Positions 52,430 through 62,949 of a stretch of 64,000 bases of DNA are shown here, piece after piece; within the stretch, counting starts at the first letter, position 1; the number at the start of each line of letters is the position of its first letter. Under the pieces are notes generated by a model. The model saw only the letters and a list, made by a program, of their open reading frames with translations, was not told the DNA's origin and made no database searches. Both the position numbers and the translations under genes were made by a program. The stretch comes from Blastobasis lacticolella (lineage: Eukaryota > Arthropoda > Insecta > Lepidoptera > Blastobasidae). The DNA lies in contig LR990058.1 of the NCBI GenBank assembly GCA_905147135.1, positions 15,971,349 through 16,035,348 of the forward strand. The letters are read 5' to 3'.

Positions 52430-52745
52430 ACCAACGTTTTGTAGATCTCCAGCCGGTCTAGCCATCTTTGACAGCTCCGCTTGCGTGATGCGTGTATGGT
52501 AGATAATTGACAGGTCATACCAACATATACATTGACTCTGATTGTGTAGGATCATCCGCCAAACCGCCTCCATTGTACACCGAAAGTACGTGAATTGTCT
52601 ATGGACCAACAATTTCTACCACAAACTGTTAGTTTATGTCAGATAACGTTACCTTATGTCAAATTCCATACATTTTTTCTACCACAAACGATTGTAGATA
52701 AACGATTGTAGATTAACGAAACCACTTGGCTAAGGCCGCTGTACG
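52430..52745 (+). repeat. Repeat Y, long copy
   Basis: agccggtctagccatctttg, acagctccgcttgcgtgatg, gactctgattgtgtagg, then about 130 extra bases, then ctaccacaaacgattgtaga and cttggctaaggc. The reverse complement without the extra bases is at 54810-54985. Confidence 0.6.
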
Positions 52746-52913
52746 TCTACTAACGCTACGACGTGGATTTTTTCTTGTACTCGATGACATAGGATAACCT
52801 ACGGCACCCTTACAGTCTACAACGTGCCACAACCATGCGTTCCGACCTAGCCCCACCCTATATTTTTATATAACAGGGAGGCTCCGGACCATTGGTCACT
52901 TGATGGTACAGCT

Positions 52914-53036
52914 AGTGTCAAATAAGAAGAGACTTGGCGGGTCACGTGGTTCGACTTGCGCTGCATACGATTACCTGCGCGAAATCCCCTCCACTGCCAT
53001 TTGACAAGTCACTTCTTTCGTGACGCGGGTTATAAG
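52914..53036 (-). mobile_element. MITE H, reverse copy
   Basis: Reverse complement of 38385-38505 with very few differences: aagaagagacttggcgggtc, acgtggttcgacttgcgctg, cgattacctgcgcgaaatcc. Confidence 0.7.
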
Positions 53037-53049
53037 TGATGACCGACAG

Positions 53050-53400
53050 CCATGATCTACCACTAACCCTAATATTTCAAAAAATCGAATAGTTAGACGC
53101 ATTCGGGCACGTTCACACTGACAACCGCATTCATAGGGCGTGTCCACATGCCGCTAGTTAAAATAATTGAGTTATTATAACGGAGTGCACCGTGTCCATT
53201 TCATTTTTAATACGATAATTCTGCAAATAATTGCACCGAGTCAGACTTGGATACCGTATTAGTACGTCAATTTCACAAAATACATAGCTAGCAGTCGTAC
53301 AAGGAATACTGTGGGGTGGGGCATATCATTTGTATTCCAGCATGTCAAGTCTAAATTAGCATGTGACAAAAATGAAATGGTATATTTCAGATTTAACATT
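53050..53400. other. Unclassified stretch
   Basis: No family recognised. Confidence 0.3.
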
Positions 53401-53404
53401 TTTT

Positions 53405-53575
53405 TATTGCCTAGGGAGGAGCATAGTTAGACGGGCCACCGCATGGAAATAGACTACGGACTATATCCGGGACATCAACATCCTATGAGGAACGGATGTG
53501 GTGGCGGCCTTTGAGGAACATGTAGACAGTCATGCCTTTTGAAGAACCCCAAGTTATAGAGCAAATAAAAGTAAT
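53405..53575 (+). mobile_element. Retroelement fragment shared with 26665-26820
   Basis: ctagggaggagcatagttag, acgggccaccgcatgg, ggatgtggtggcggcctttg, catgccttttgaagaacccc. Confidence 0.4.
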
Positions 53576-53582
53576 AAATAAA

Positions 53583-53655
53583 GCCAGTCTCTCGGTCCCC
53601 AGGGGAAGAGATTGGTCAACTTCGGTTCACCAACGGTATTAGGACACACCTAACA
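53583..53655 (-). mobile_element. 5S-SINE (family D) 3' fragment
   Basis: gtctctcggtccccagggga, agattggtcaacttcggttc, ggtattaggacacacctaac. Directly abuts a family B SINE. Confidence 0.55.
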
Positions 53656-53837
53656 CTGTCGCCTGAATTTGCAGGTTTCATCACGATGCATTCCTTCACC
53701 GTAAAAGCATCGGTTAGCATTCAACTAATGTACATAACTCAGAAAAGAGTGGTACATATTATGGCCACAGTGGGATTCGAGCCCGGTACCTCTCGATTAC
53801 AAGTCGCATACCTTAACCATTCGGCCACCGACCCTCT
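53651..53837 (-). mobile_element. SINE family B, head-proximal half
   Basis: From actgtcgcctgaatttgcag to the tRNA-like head (ccttaaccattcggccaccg). Box B complement gggattcgagcccgg is close to consensus. The LINE-like 3' part is missing. Confidence 0.8.
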
Positions 53838-53965
53838 TAGCTCCGGTTTTGATAAGTACTATACCGCGCGATAAAAGCTATGGCTATGAAAAAAAACATT
53901 TTTATATTAATTAAACCGATTTGCCAGAGCCTCGTTCGTCTGTAACCAGCGGGACCGCGAGGTTA
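53838..53965 (-). repeat. Repeat X, reverse copy
   Basis: agctccggttttgataagta, ctataccgcgcgataaaagc, taaaccgatttgcc, gcgggaccgcgaggttagct. Reverse complement of 49495-49630, and again adjacent to a family B head. Confidence 0.6.
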
Positions 53966-53989
53966 GCTTTGGATCTTATTGTGATAGGA

Positions 53990-54112
53990 TACCATAATTT
54001 CCTACCGCATACCTTTGTTTACGAGTAGCCCGATATTCTGATGCAGTCGCATGCATCATGGTCACAGATCGGGCTATTCGTACACAAATGTACGCGGTAG
54101 GAAAGCCGGCAC
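53990..54112. mobile_element. Palindromic MITE, copy 2
   Basis: Arms 53997-54040 (tttcctaccgcatacctttg, tttacgagtagcccgat) and 54064-54108 (reverse), each about 44 bp. Homologous to 5045-5175, including the outer gcggttattat flank. Confidence 0.7.
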
Positions 54113-54159
54113 ATATGTTTAAAATGTGCGATAATAACCGCGACAGTTTAAAACATTAT

Positions 54160-54775
54160 GTCAACCACCCTTGACGTGGTGACAAACCCGATAATGTGAG
54201 TGATGAAAGTGTTATTATACTAACACCCTTTTTGCGTCGTGGTTTAATGTTTAATAATGACTCCACTGATCACTGCAAATCAAGCACTTACCTCGTTACC
54301 GTGTATCGGTTTCAGAAACCGTAATACATGGTATCGATTCGATTATAATGCGGCTTGGCTTTATGTTTTAATTAATTATTTATCTAGCATTAATGGGCTG
54401 GTGTTCTATTTCATCCGGATGTGGTGGTTGGTTTTTGGTATACGCGATGCATTTAATATGTAATTGAAATGAAATGTTATTCAGTTGACCAGTTATGATG
54501 GATGACAAATTATTGATGAGTAATTCGGGGAATTTGCGGTTCAGCCGTCTACGTATAAATGCGTAAAATAAAGTTTAGAAATTATATTTGTATCTATACG
54601 AAACCTACTTACGAAAAAGTATTTGTATGCATCCTAGTCGGTTACGGGCACAGCGACTGTTTAGAAGATACTTCAAATAAAATTAAGATTAAAACTTAAT
54701 AATATTATGACATGTCAAAATGATTCATATTTTTTTTTTATTATTAGATACTATTCTAATTATATGTCAACCTAT
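54160..54775. other. Unclassified AT-rich stretch
   Basis: No family or gene recognised. Confidence 0.3.
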
Positions 54776-54809
54776 TTTAATTTGACGGCTGGCTAGGTTC
54801 ATTTGCCCG

Positions 54810-54985
54810 ATCAGCAGCCTTAGCCAAGAGGTTTCTTTAATCTACAATCGTTTGTGGTAGACTAACCTACACAATCAGAGTCAATATAGATGTTGGTAGA
54901 AATAGTCGAACCTGTCAATTTTCTACCATACACGCATCACGCAAGCGGAGCTGTCAAAGATGGCTAGACCGGCTGGTGTTCTTAG
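54810..54985 (-). repeat. Repeat Y, short copy
   Basis: cttagccaagaggtttcttt, ctacaatcgtttgtggtaga, cacaatcagagtcaatatag, gctgtcaaagatggctagac. Reverse complement of 52430-52745 with the internal 130 bp absent. Confidence 0.6.
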
Positions 54986-55016
54986 GTGACTGCTATAGCC
55001 TATTTTATTCGAGAAA

Positions 55017-55279
55017 GACGACCTGAGTGGTTCAATGGTCAACATGGCCGGTCTGCCACGCAAGAGGTCCCGGGTTCGATTCCCGGCCGGGCAGAAATTG
55101 AAATGATGAATTTTAATTTCTGTGACGGGTCTGGGTGTTCTATGTATAATAAGTATGTATTTAAAAGTATTTAAGTAGTATATCAGTTATCTAGCACCCA
55201 TAGCACAAGCTTTGCTTAGTTTGGGGCTAGATGGCGCTGTGTGAATTTGTCCACGAATATTTATTTATTTATTTATTTA
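55017..55279 (+). mobile_element. SINE family A, best full-length copy
   Basis: tRNA-like head from gacgacctgagtggttcaat, with a box A-like segment at 55024-55038 and a perfect box B (ggttcgattcc, 55073-55083), the RNA polymerase III type 2 promoter. The body has tctgtgacgggtctgggtgt and agctttgcttagtttggggc, and the 3' end is cacgaatatttatttattta. No internal indels are seen against the other copies, so this is probably the youngest. Confidence 0.9.
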
Positions 55280-55316
55280 AAGTGGGAACACGTCAAGACT
55301 CCGGCTGATAAACCAC

Positions 55317-55436
55317 ACCCTGCACCGCATACCTTTTTCGATTGTTATTTCTCTAGGTAGACTGGTAGATAATGCTGTTTTAGCTCTAAGTCCGCCATTG
55401 TTTGTTTGTGCATGAAGTGTAAATAAATAAATAAAA
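55317..55436 (+). mobile_element. LINE 3' UTR and (aaat)n tail
   Basis: ctgcaccgcatacctttttc, aggtagactggtagataatg, taagtccgccattgtttgtt, gtaaataaataaataaa. Same as 29835-29962. Confidence 0.6.
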
Positions 55437-55654
55437 TGGCTGTTGCTGGCTGGGCCTTGTGGACATTACGCTGGTGTTATTATATTAGACGGGGCTTGCA
55501 CGCGACGTACCTTTTCCCGACAATATGTGTAAAGAACGCGAGTTTAGTTTGAAACAAATATTACGCTGGTGGTCAAGGTTCAGATCAGAACTTCTCTGCT
55601 CTTTAAATGTGTGTGATAAAGTACGACAGAGTAAAAAACCTCTGTGGCCTAAAA

Positions 55655-55832
55655 GCAGGTCGGACTCGTAAGCGCGAGGTAGCAAGTTCGATCCTCAGTG
55701 CCGCCATGTGCTATTGAACTTTTTCTGAGTTATGTAGGTACATGATTAAATAGATAAGGCACTAAAGATCGAACCAGGTATCTCTCGGTTACGAGTCACA
55801 CGTGCTTGCCATTAGGACACCGACGCTCAATA
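55655..55832. mobile_element. Two opposed SINE B head fragments
   Basis: 55660-55745 (plus) has ggactcgtaagcgcgagg, aagttcgatcctcagtg and ttttctgagttatgta. 55765-55832 (minus) has gatcgaaccaggtatctctc, ggttacgagtcacac, ttaggacaccgacgct. The two heads face opposite ways with their bodies toward each other. Confidence 0.55.
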
Positions 55833-55899
55833 TACACCCATAACACGAACTTTGCTTACGCTTTGCATACGGGTTCGATGTCGCTGTGTCATGAACTTC

Positions 55900-56082
55900 G
55901 AAATACAAATGTGCGAAGAATTGTGGTTCGAAAGATCGCAGCTACGATAACTGTTCTCTGTTTTGTAGCGCACTTTCGCGTTCGTCGAAGATACTTTCAT
56001 TAATCGCACAAGCTATCTGTCGACCAACAGTTTATCGTAACCACGATCTTTCAAACCACAATTCTTCGCACGTTTGTATTTC
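55900..56082. mobile_element. Palindromic MITE with 60 bp arms
   Basis: gaaatacaaatgtgcgaaga attgtggttcgaaagatcg (from 55899) pairs with 56044-56082 (cgatctttcaaaccacaatt cttcgcacgtttgtatttc). Complementarity continues inward through tacgataact. About 183 bp in all. Confidence 0.7.
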
Positions 56083-56484
56083 TAAGGACCGATTTTTAAA
56101 TCCTCGAATAAAACACATCAGTCTGATAAGTTATTATGCGACTAAAATAAAATTGTATCATTACTTCATAATTGTAAAGGATTATAGTTTGTTTTAATTT
56201 GGCAGTGTATTACTTTATCGGGCAGATAAACTTTATCTGAGGATTGTAAAATCGGCCCTAAGATCAATTAATTGGTGAAAAAATGAATAAATATGCTTGG
56301 ATAATTGTCCAAGAATATTTGTATGTCCATAACATAGTTATATGACACGAACATACACAGTGCTCCTATATTTGCGGTGTGAGACGAACCGATTGTCACA
56401 TGATCCGTTATGTGCCTGGCAACATAGGGCAAACATGTAGTGTACATATTATGCATGAGTGGTGGCGGTAATTGGACCCGCTGG

Positions 56485-57620
56485 CGTGTTATTATGATGA
56501 TTATCTGGACACGTATCTACACGTAGGAAGGTATCTGACGGTTATAATATCGACAAGTATACATATATTGGCAGCGTAGTGTCCGGCAGAGTATAATAGC
56601 ACCAACCCCTTACAGTCGTGGGTGTCGTACAAGGCGATTAGTCTTCGAGACAAAAGGTCAAGAGTCTCCGTAGGCTGGAAAATGGGCAGCAGCTTTTTCC
56701 ATTGTTATATTTATAACACCGCGATCTCCAACCCGCCTGGCAAGCGTGGAGATTATTACAATAACCTCCCCTTTCGTGGGAGAGGCCCTAAGTCCTGCAG
56801 TGGACTGTCATGGGCTGTGATGATATAGGTTATAGTTTTGGTTCGTGACCAGTGTGGGAGGGTAGCATTTGCAGCATGTGTGATGATTTAGTCTCGGACA
56901 CAGTAGAGTTCGAAGGTGTTATTATGATGATTATCTAGACACGTATATGGTCGTAGTAAGGTATCTGACGGTTATAATATTGACAAGTATACATATATAG
57001 GTTATTGGCCGTGTGGTGTCCGGTAAAGTAGAATAGCACCAACCCCTTACAGTCGTGGGTGTCGTACAAGGCGACTAATGTTTTCGAGACAAATGGTCAA
57101 GAGTCTCCGTATGCTGGAAAATGGGCAGCAGCGTTATCCATTGTTATTTTTATAAGACTGCGATCTCCAACCCGCCTACCAAGTATGGAGATTATTACAA
57201 TAACCTCCCCTTTCGTGGGAGAGGCCCTAAGTCCTGCAGTGGACTGTCATGGGCTGTGATGATATAGGTTATAGTTTTGGTTCGTGACAAGTGTGGGGTG
57301 GAAGCATTTGCAGCAGGTGTGATGATTTAGTCTCGGACACAATAGAGTTCAAAGTTGTGATTATGATGATTATCTGGACACGTATCTACACGTAGGAAGG
57401 TATCTGACGGTTATAATATTGACAAGTATACATATATAGGTTATTAGCCGTGTAGTGTCCGGCAGAGTATAATAGCACCAACCCCTTACAGTCGCGGGTG
57501 TCGTACAAGGCGACTAATGTTTTCGAGACAAATGGTCAAGAGTCTCCGTAGGCTGGAAAATGGGCAACAGCTTTTTCCATAGCAATATTGAAAACACTGC
57601 GATCTCCAACCCGCCCGTTT
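56485..57620 (+). repeat. Tandem array of a composite 430 bp unit carrying family C
   Basis: Three units start near 56485, 56916 and 57354. Each has gtgttattatgatgattatc, acgtaggaaggtatctgacg-like sequence, ttgacaagtatacatatata, then family C. The first two also have the downstream block ggttatagttttggttcgtg, gtgatgatttagtctcggac. The third stops inside family C. The repeat includes non-family C flanks, so it arose by tandem duplication and not by repeated insertion. Confidence 0.8.
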
Positions 57621-57629
57621 TTTAGTCCC

Positions 57630-57785
57630 TGATGGAAAAAGGGGGGTGTTTTAGGTTTGACATGTGTACCTCTGGCTCTATGTATACGTGGAGGCTTGTG
57701 TATGTTTGTGGTGTCGTAACTTCCGAACAGATGGACCGATAAAGATGAGTTTCCTTAATTTTGATAGCCAGTTTAATCGAGATCG
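57630..57785 (-). repeat. Family R, long reverse copy
   Basis: Plus-strand view: gtccctgatggaaaaagggg, tttgacatgtgtacctctgg, gtggtgtcgtaacttccgaa, gatagccagtttaatcgaga. Confidence 0.5.
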
Positions 57786-57789
57786 AATC

Positions 57790-58448
57790 CTAACCTAATT
57801 TATATGATAGGCGACACTTGCCGTACGTAACTCTGCTCACTGTCTTGTATAAAAACGATCGACTTAAAAGTTCAAGTTGGCCAAGCTACCCACTCTAACA
57901 AGTCAGCGATTGAGGCACTCCTAAACTTCATCCGACAACTTAAAAACTAACCACATTCCGATAAAGTTCTAAGGATTTCTTCGCAACCGCGGCTTCTGCT
58001 TTCTCGTGTACTTTTTAATGATCAAAGTCTTCCGTCGGGAATCTAGATTTTTAAGGTTCCACCTCCATGTCTGGATATTATATAGACTTCCGACGCGCAG
58101 GAAAGAAAAGTTTCGGATCCTCGAGCGTGGAACTATCATGGATGGCAAGACAGTCAGGCTTTTTAGTTTCGTTTAAACTTTGGATTATGGGGCGTCACAG
58201 GCAATGTTATTACTGAAAAATGTAAAATTTTCATGGTTTTTATACTACAGATAGCCCAGGTAAGCGGTTTCATTATATACCTACCTACTTACAGCAACCT
58301 GCTTGTTTTTTACTTTTAAGTATTTAGTAACAGCTTTTGTGTTTGCCACATCCACTGGATGTGATATCTCTTTAGAAAATTGATTAAAATGTAATTAATT
58401 TTCATGTTATGTCTGCAAAGTTCAACTGTCACACGGAAAGGGCGGAGT
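57790..58448. other. Unclassified stretch
   Basis: No family or gene recognised. Confidence 0.3.
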
Positions 58449-58449
58449 G

Positions 58450-58568
58450 TTGGGGTCTGTACGTCCTGTAGAATACCAACCCCTTACACTCGTCGGTGTC
58501 GTACAAGGCGACTAATGTGTTTCCGAGGCAAAAGATCTTGAGTCTCTGTAGGCTGAAAAATGGGCAAG
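58450..58568 (+). mobile_element. Family C 5' half
   Basis: gtcctgtagaataccaaccc, gtgtcgtacaaggcgactaa, ctctgtaggctgaaaaatgg gcaa, then loss of similarity. Confidence 0.65.
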
Positions 58569-58621
58569 TTAGGACTATTATAATTATGAAATTAAAACTG
58601 CGCCTGTACATCCTTGTTAGA

Positions 58622-58718
58622 ATGACGATCCGAGTGGTTCAGTTGGTTAACATGCCGGTCTGCCACGCAGAGCTCCCGGGTTCGATTCCCTACCGGGCTG
58701 GAATTGAAATGATGAACC
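58622..58718 (+). mobile_element. SINE family A head only
   Basis: gacgatccgagtggttcagt, cacgcagagctcccgggttc, gattccctaccgggctgg, then gaattgaaatgatgaa and abrupt end. Box B is intact. The 3' part is lost. Confidence 0.75.
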
Positions 58719-58984
58719 GTCAAGAACACTCCAGAACCTACCCTATACCTAACCTATAACTGTATTTCCAGTACATTTTATTCCAGTGGGTACGACCGGA
58801 AATAAATGGTCAATCGCTGTTTTGTTGAGAAAGAAGCGTGCCCTCTGAAAACACTAGCATACATTTTATAATTCAACTCTCAATCGCAAAATTTAACACC
58901 CTTGATTGCATCAACTACCTCCCATGGTCCATGATTAAGAAATATAGGTACTGCCGTATTTCCTTATAATATTCCAAATTAAGT

Positions 58985-59685
58985 AAATTACACTCACGAG
59001 CACAATTATCGGCTCAACCCATATTTTTCAAATTAGCTTGTGTGTACAAGAAATGTTTCTGGCGTTACAAATCAAGCTTTAACGTCTATAAATACTTAAT
59101 CAAGTTTAATTGGGATTTCGTGGTTTGATAGCTAATAAGACAATGATTGTCTCTGTATTTAATTAATTTCCTTTATACGATAGCTTTTTTCAATAGATAA
59201 TTTTTTTCAAATGGGGCCCAATTACTAGGCAATTTTCATACTAAAATAGCTGCAATCAGAACAGCCTATGAAAAAATCGGTCTACGGAAAAATTATGTCG
59301 TGTAGAAGAAATTAAATAAATACAGAAGTAATTTACTTATTACTTCTGTATTAGAAGTTAATGTCTTACTGGCTAACTAACCGCGGAAACCCAATTAAGT
59401 ATTTATAAAATTAAAGACAGATTTGTAACGCCAGAAATTTATGGGCGAATATAGAAAATTAATGAATGAATGAATGAATAACGCTTTATTGCACAATTAA
59501 AAGTATACAATGGGTAACTTAAATTAATAGCAGGAGAAGCAACAGGCAGCCTTATCGCTTAAAGCGATTTCTTCCAGGCAACCTTTTTGGGTAGTTAACT
59601 GCAGACAGAAGTAAGAAAAAATAAAGGAAAAATATGGAGTGGGCCGATAATTGTGCCCGTAAGCGTATTTTGCTCGAATTAGCCA
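58985..59685. mobile_element. 700 bp element with about 150 bp inverted repeats
   Basis: Outer arms: gagcacaattatcggctcaa cccatatttttc (about 58998) is mirrored at 59632-59665. Inner arms: tttctggcgttacaaatc and tataaatacttaat (59065-59110) are mirrored at 59400-59442. The right arm is split by a LINE 3' end (59458-59620). The loop is AT-rich and non-coding. Foldback-type structure. Confidence 0.65.
59458..59620 (-). mobile_element. LINE 3' end nested in an inverted-repeat element
   Basis: Minus strand: aaggttgcctggaagaaatc, gctttaagcgataaggctgc, gtgcaataaagcgttattca, then (ttca)n. It is inserted in the right arm of 58985-59685. The simple tail marks target-primed insertion. Confidence 0.65.
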
Positions 59686-59689
59686 CCCC

Positions 59690-60030
59690 CTAACGAGGCA
59701 TTACAAAGACACCTCGAGGAAATATTTCGCATTTCCTAATTGTACGTACAAATTATAAATCAAGCAAGAATACATTTTTGGTGCCGAAAACGATCCCCTT
59801 CGAGTGTGTTATCAATTTTGCACTAATGGCCCAATTTGGATTCAGTCGGAGCGTTTTCTGATAATAAAATTCATCACGGACGGTTCCCAGGGCAAAAATT
59901 AATATTCCAATGATGTAACTCAAAGCGCTATTATGGAATGGCGTGAGATGCAGGCGGGGGCGGCGGCGATGGTCAAGGTCAAACGTTTCTTTTTAAAACG
60001 CTTTTATTACGTTCATATGTATGTCGAACT
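59690..60030. other. Unclassified stretch
   Basis: No family recognised. Confidence 0.3.
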
Positions 60031-60031
60031 A

Positions 60032-60227
60032 ATCTTGGCGTCAATGTCCCGATTACACTCTTGTGGCCCAATTATGCTCCAGAATTTGACAGGTCAGGTA
60101 ATTACAGGTAGAGTGACAGCCAACTGACCGCTGTGATCCAGTTAACAAAGCAACCTGGCCAGATTTTTATTCTGCCATATTTTAGACCAGATTTATTCGC
60201 CTCAATGTGCAGGTTTCCTCACGATGT
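60032..60227 (-). mobile_element. SINE family B, diverged
   Basis: tcttggcgtcaatgtcccga, gacaggtcaggtaattacag, cctcaatgtgcaggtttcct cacgatgttgg. Several deletions remove the GC-rich LINE-like block. Confidence 0.7.
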
Positions 60228-60244
60228 TGGAGTTAAAACTAGAT

Positions 60245-60335
60245 ATTTTGCCTCGAAAACATTAGTCACCTTGTACGACATCCACAAGTGTAAGGGATTG
60301 GTGCTATTCTACCCTGCCGGACACCACACGGCTAC
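60245..60335 (-). mobile_element. Family C 5' fragment
   Basis: gcctcgaaaacattagtcac, cttgtacgacatccacaagt, gccggacaccacacggct. Confidence 0.7.
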
Positions 60336-60483
60336 CTCGCGGCGGGTACCTTTTGCTTAGGAGTCCCCCAGAAAATTTAAACAATATATTTTGTCATACC
60401 CACATAGGTTTCATGACGTAAGTACCTATAATAAAACTAAGACATGTTTAATCTCATGAATGCAATAAATACATTGTCTTGTT

Positions 60484-60613
60484 TTTTCTATACCACTTAA
60501 GTGGCAAACAAGCTTACGGCCTGCCTAATGGTAAGCAGTCACCGCAGCCTATGGACGTTTGCAATACCAGGAGCATTACCCACGCGTTGCCGACCCCGTA
60601 AAAAAGCTTTGAA
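60484..60613 (-). mobile_element. LINE-1 3' end
   Basis: taccacttaagtggcaaaca, agcttacggcctgcctaatg, gtttgcaataccaggagcat, gttgccgaccccgtaaaaa. Matches 18240-18378 in reverse. Confidence 0.65.
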
Positions 60614-60729
60614 ACATTGTGGCCATGAAACACTCGCTGCGTCCCCTCTCTCGCGCCCCACGCCAAGAGCGGGGGTCGCGCGAGGGAGCTATGAATTACT
60701 GCAAATTAAAATTGTTTAATGAATCAACT

Positions 60730-61010
60730 TTATTGCCCCAAGGATTTGTTTTAGGTTAATTAAGACCACTTTCGTGTGACGAGGCGACGCTTCGGACCTC
60801 GAAGCTTGCGGACTAAGATTTTTTGTGTCGTACCTACGTAAATATTCGGGTCGTCAAAACTTTGATTTTTCTCATTGAATTATTTATGTTATTTTTACTT
60901 GTACTTAAACACTTTTTAATGTTATTATCAATTATATTGTAAACTTACTTATAACACTGTCTGTAATAAATTATATGGGGGTGTGCCTGATTTAAATGAT
61001 TTTTATTAGT
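60730..61010. other. Unclassified stretch
   Basis: No family recognised. Confidence 0.3.
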
Positions 61011-61014
61011 TATA

Positions 61015-61150
61015 TGTTTTATGTTTATTATAAGTTTGACGTGTGTATCTGTGTGTCTGTCTGTGGCATCGTAGCTCCAAAACAGATGAACCGATTTGGA
61101 TGCGGTTTATCGAAATTTTTTCATTAAAATCGTTCCAGTAGTTTTGAAAA
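61015..61150 (-). repeat. Family R fragment
   Basis: Plus-strand view: ttataagtttgacgtgtgta, tctgtctgtggcatcgtagc, acagatgaaccgatttggat gcgg. Confidence 0.5.
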
Positions 61151-61154
61151 TATT

Positions 61155-62090
61155 TGAATGAACGTAAAATTGGTTCGGGTTATACATTTTCTATCAGTCA
61201 TCATATCTGCGTAAAAATCCAGCTCATTACTTGATAAAATATGCTGTACAGATGGACCTTGAACTAGAGTTAGAAAAGAAAAATCGACGTATTGGAAATG
61301 TGGTGTTGGGGTAAAACAAACACGTCTGTGTTTTGATAGTTGGTCCGCCTTGAAAGCCTCCAGATTGGCTCTGCCTTGAAGGCTTCATGTAAACGACCAA
61401 CCATGGCACTCACGACAAGCCTGAATGTCGTTTTTGCTGGCTTTTGCATCGGACATACAGAAAGAATATATCCGTTACTGTGCTGTCGTCCGCGTATCCA
61501 AAGGTATCGAAACCGGATATAAGCAGCTTCTTAATATGCAGCCGAATTCAACATAAAAGTTATAATTTGTTTTAGGTCTACCTAAAACTACTAAAACTTG
61601 TATTGTAAACAAATGGAACCATACAAAATATTTAGAACGAATGTAATATTAAAACATAACAAACCTTAAGCCAATGTGTTTAACACTAATTCCGTGTTTA
61701 ACTGCGTACTAACTCTGAAATCTACATAAGCTTTAGAGCTTTCAAAGCTACGTTCAGCCCTAGAAGTTTATAATGTAAGCTTTAACACACGTAGCTTTCA
61801 TACAGGAAATGAGTGCAACTTAAAAATACATTATGAAAATGGGTTTAAAGTGTCTGCACGGTTCATTGGGAGATTGAATCAAAATATTTATGAAGATAAA
61901 CCTCAAGTATATGTTTAAGTTACAGTTATAGCTTGTAAGACCGTTTTATATTGTGACAATAAAAAATAGACAGAACAAAGGTATGTTTATTCCATGACAC
62001 AATGACATTAATAGTGAACACGGCAAAAAGGGTGGTAGGAACCATTTTGAAGTAATTATAATTTTGAGGGATCCATTTAATAAATAATAT
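61155..62090. other. Unclassified AT-rich stretch
   Basis: No family or gene recognised. Short frames only. Confidence 0.3.
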
Positions 62091-62095
62091 CTAAT

Positions 62096-62340
62096 AATCA
62101 CCTTGGCGTTAATGTCTCGGTTGTGCTCTCGCGTACGAGGGTCGGTGGTCCGCCTTGACCGTGAGGAAAAACATCGTGATGAAACCTGCAGATTCAGGTG
62201 ACTCAATGTGTAAGCATGAACCAATCTTGTCAGGTACCACTGTTTACAGCGTCACGGGGGTAAGTTCGCTTTCACTCCACTGTAATTACCTGATCTGCCA
62301 AATCCAGAACACAACCGGGACATAACGCCGAGACGACACA
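62096..62340. mobile_element. Two SINE B fragments joined head to head
   Basis: 62096-62161 (minus) is the 3' end of family B (cttggcgttaatgtctcggt ... gtccgccttgacc). 62161-62340 (plus) runs from gtgaggaaaaacatcgtgat to ggacataacgccgagac. Both carry their own 3' ends pointing outward, so this is not one inverted copy. Confidence 0.65.
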
Positions 62341-62649
62341 TCTCAAACCAAACACGAAGGCGAATAATTCGCAAACAACACAGCACATCGTCGTAATAAA
62401 GCTGGGCGTACCCAAAATTAACTGCACTGCAATATTTCAAATATGGCTAAGCGAAGTCGCTCACAATTCTCAAATTTTCCCCTAAAGCGGTCCCTGGCAT
62501 GGGGCCATGGAGTTATTGCTCGGCACCTTGAGCAATAAGTGTGAAGTATGGAGAAGTGAAAATAACGGTGTTCCTTGCCCACATTATGAGCTGGCTTGCT
62601 TTGTTGCAGGGGCGTTTTGAGGGGGGGCGATGCATCCTATAGTTGTTTT

Positions 62650-62880
62650 TTTAATCGCCGACGAATGAGAAGGGTGTTATATGGTGTTATGGGTTTGATC
62701 TGTGTATCTGTGGCTTTGTGGTTTTGTGAATTTGTGTGTCTACCTGTGTCATCGTAGGTAACTCGTGAACGGATAGACCGTGAGTTCGACGTGTGTATCT
62801 GTCGCTTTGTGGCCTTGTGTATATGTGTCTGTCTGTGGCATTGTAGCTCCCATTTGAATGCGGTTTCGTCTATTCTTTAA
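62650..62880 (-). repeat. Family R, partly duplicated
   Basis: The block tgtgtatctgtggctttgtg ... gtgtctacctgtgtcatcgt recurs as tgtgtatctgtcgctttgtg ... gtctgtctgtggcattgtag about 100 bp later. Confidence 0.5.
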
Positions 62881-62949
62881 GAGTTCAGAGTTACGCGGCG
62901 TTAGTCTTCAATAATTTTTTATGCACGTGTTTTGACGTGAAAATGTCAA

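Noticed and set aside
53686..53874. 62-codon frame reading VGFEPGTSRLQVAYLNHSAT
   Set aside because: This phrase comes from translating the tRNA-like head of SINE B in reverse, a well-known false protein signal.
55025..55090. A genuine tRNA gene
   Set aside because: The tRNA-like sequence is the head of SINE family A, followed by the usual SINE body, and recurs at several other loci. The acceptor stem does not close.
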